DNA of 6,873 nt from contig CALHCK010000069.1 of NCBI GenBank assembly GCA_937936695.1, positions 1 through 6,873 of the forward strand, in the 5' to 3' direction. Below are positions 6,205 to 6,873 of the stretch, piece after piece. The position numbers were made by a program, and so were the translations under genes. The DNA comes from an uncultured Polaribacter sp. GTDB lineage: Bacteria > Bacteroidota > Bacteroidia > Flavobacteriales > Flavobacteriaceae. The stretch's first letter is position 1, and every line of letters starts with the position of its first letter. The notes beneath the pieces were generated by a model that did no database searches, was not told the origin of the DNA, and saw only the letters and a list, made by a program, of their open reading frames with translations.

Positions 6205-6212
6205 TATCTTTA
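6205..6212 (+). promoter_or_regulatory. Candidate -7 promoter element before the DUF1800 gene
   Basis: TATCTTTA differs at one base from TAnnTTTG and lies 20 bases before the ATG at 6233, just downstream of the terminator, where a new promoter is needed. Transcription would begin near 6219, giving a short leader. No TTTG -33 box is visible at the right distance. Confidence 0.4.
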
Positions 6213-6232
6213 GTTCTTACAGTCTAAAGAAT

Positions 6233-6873
6233 ATGAAATTAGCACACATACAACATTTATACAATAGAATTGGTTTTGGAATTACTCCAAAAGAACTAGA
6301 GCGACTTTCTAAAAAGTCTAAAAAAGAAATTGTAAACGAATTGTTTAAAGATTCTAAAAAAACAACAGCCTTAACTGTAGATATTTCTTATTTAGATACT
6401 GTAACTTCAGAAATTAAAAAAGACAAAAAAAAGAGAAGAGAACTCCAAAAAATAAGCAGAAAAAAAATCAATCAATTTTCTACAGCTTGGTTTCAAAGAC
6501 TAAAAAATCCTTCTGAATTACTAAGAGAAAAAATGACCCTATTTTGGGCAAATCATTTTGTTTGTGAAAATAGAAATATTCGTTATGTACAAAATTACAA
6601 CAACGCTCTTAGAAAAAATGCTTTAGGTAATTTTAAAAACTTTACCAAAACTATCTCTAAAGAAGCTGCAATGCTTAATTACTTAAATAATAAGCAAAAC
6701 AAAAAACAGAGTCCTAATGAAAATTTTGCTAGAGAATTAATGGAACTTTTTACACTAGGACAAGATCAATACACAGAAACAGATATTAAAGAAGCCGCAA
6801 GAGCTTTTACAGGATACAGTCATAACTTTGAAGGGGAGTTTATCCTAAAAAAAAGACAACATGACGAGTATAA
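6233..6873 (+). CDS. DUF1800 domain protein, 5' part (runs off the window end)
   Basis: The frame starts at the ATG at 6233 and stays open for 213 codons to the window edge, so the gene is incomplete at its 3' end. The opening HIQHLYNRIGFGITPKELER (residues 5-24) is the usual start of DUF1800 proteins. Further hallmarks are WFQRLKNPSELLREKMTLFW followed by ANHF (86-109), MLNYLNNKQN (147-156), PNENFARELMELFTLG (161-176) and EAARAFTGY (187-195). A lysine-rich insertion lies at about 57-79. There is no N-terminal signal peptide on this start. DUF1800 proteins have no established biochemical activity; in many genomes the gene is followed by a DUF1501 gene encoding a Tat-exported protein, and the two are thought to act together. 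Such a partner would lie beyond the window. The gene has its own likely promoter after a strong terminator. Confidence 0.93.
   Translation, partial: MKLAHIQHLYNRIGFGITPKELERLSKKSKKEIVNELFKDSKKTTALTVDISYLDTVTSEIKKDKKKRRELQKISRKKINQFSTAWFQRLKNPSELLREKMTLFWANHFVCENRNIRYVQNYNNALRKNALGNFKNFTKTISKEAAMLNYLNNKQNKKQSPNENFARELMELFTLGQDQYTETDIKEAARAFTGYSHNFEGEFILKKRQHDEY

Overview
The window looks like chromosomal DNA from a member of the Bacteroidota, most likely a marine flavobacterium (Polaribacter/Tenacibaculum-like; this is an inference from style, not a search). The DNA is very A+T-rich, leaders are A-rich with no clear Shine-Dalgarno sequences, and all six genes lie on the plus strand. The gene content is typical of Flavobacteriaceae: an ECF sigma factor paired with a membrane-anchored protein ending in a beta-barrel-like domain, a lipoprotein with spondin-type modules, and a DUF1800 protein.

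Layout. Positions 2-340 hold the 3' end of a small cysteine-containing protein cut by the window edge. Positions 388-2201 hold a two-gene operon: an ECF sigma factor (conventional start 469, but coding similarity appears to begin further upstream) whose stop codon overlaps by one base the start of a 415-residue single-pass membrane protein, probably its regulator. A 123-residue protein of unknown function (2341-2712) follows. Next is an ALDH7/antiquitin-type aldehyde dehydrogenase (2786-4327), probably the alpha-aminoadipate semialdehyde dehydrogenase of lysine breakdown. A 361-base non-coding stretch (4328-4688) holds a possible terminator, a short tandem-spaced repeat and weak promoter-like sequences. 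Then come a two-copy spondin-like lipoprotein (4689-6062), a strong hairpin terminator (about 6108-6145) and the 5' part of a DUF1800 gene (6233 to the window end).

How the genes work together. Only the sigma factor/membrane protein pair is clearly a functional unit, a likely envelope-to-transcription signalling module. The other genes look like separate transcription units, and no lysine-catabolism partner is visible next to the dehydrogenase. No mobile element, CRISPR array, tRNA or rRNA was seen. I found no convincing previously undescribed multi-gene system. The points most worth a second look are the missing canonical start of the sigma factor, the envelope-spanning architecture of its partner, and the mirror-like order of half-modules in the spondin lipoprotein.
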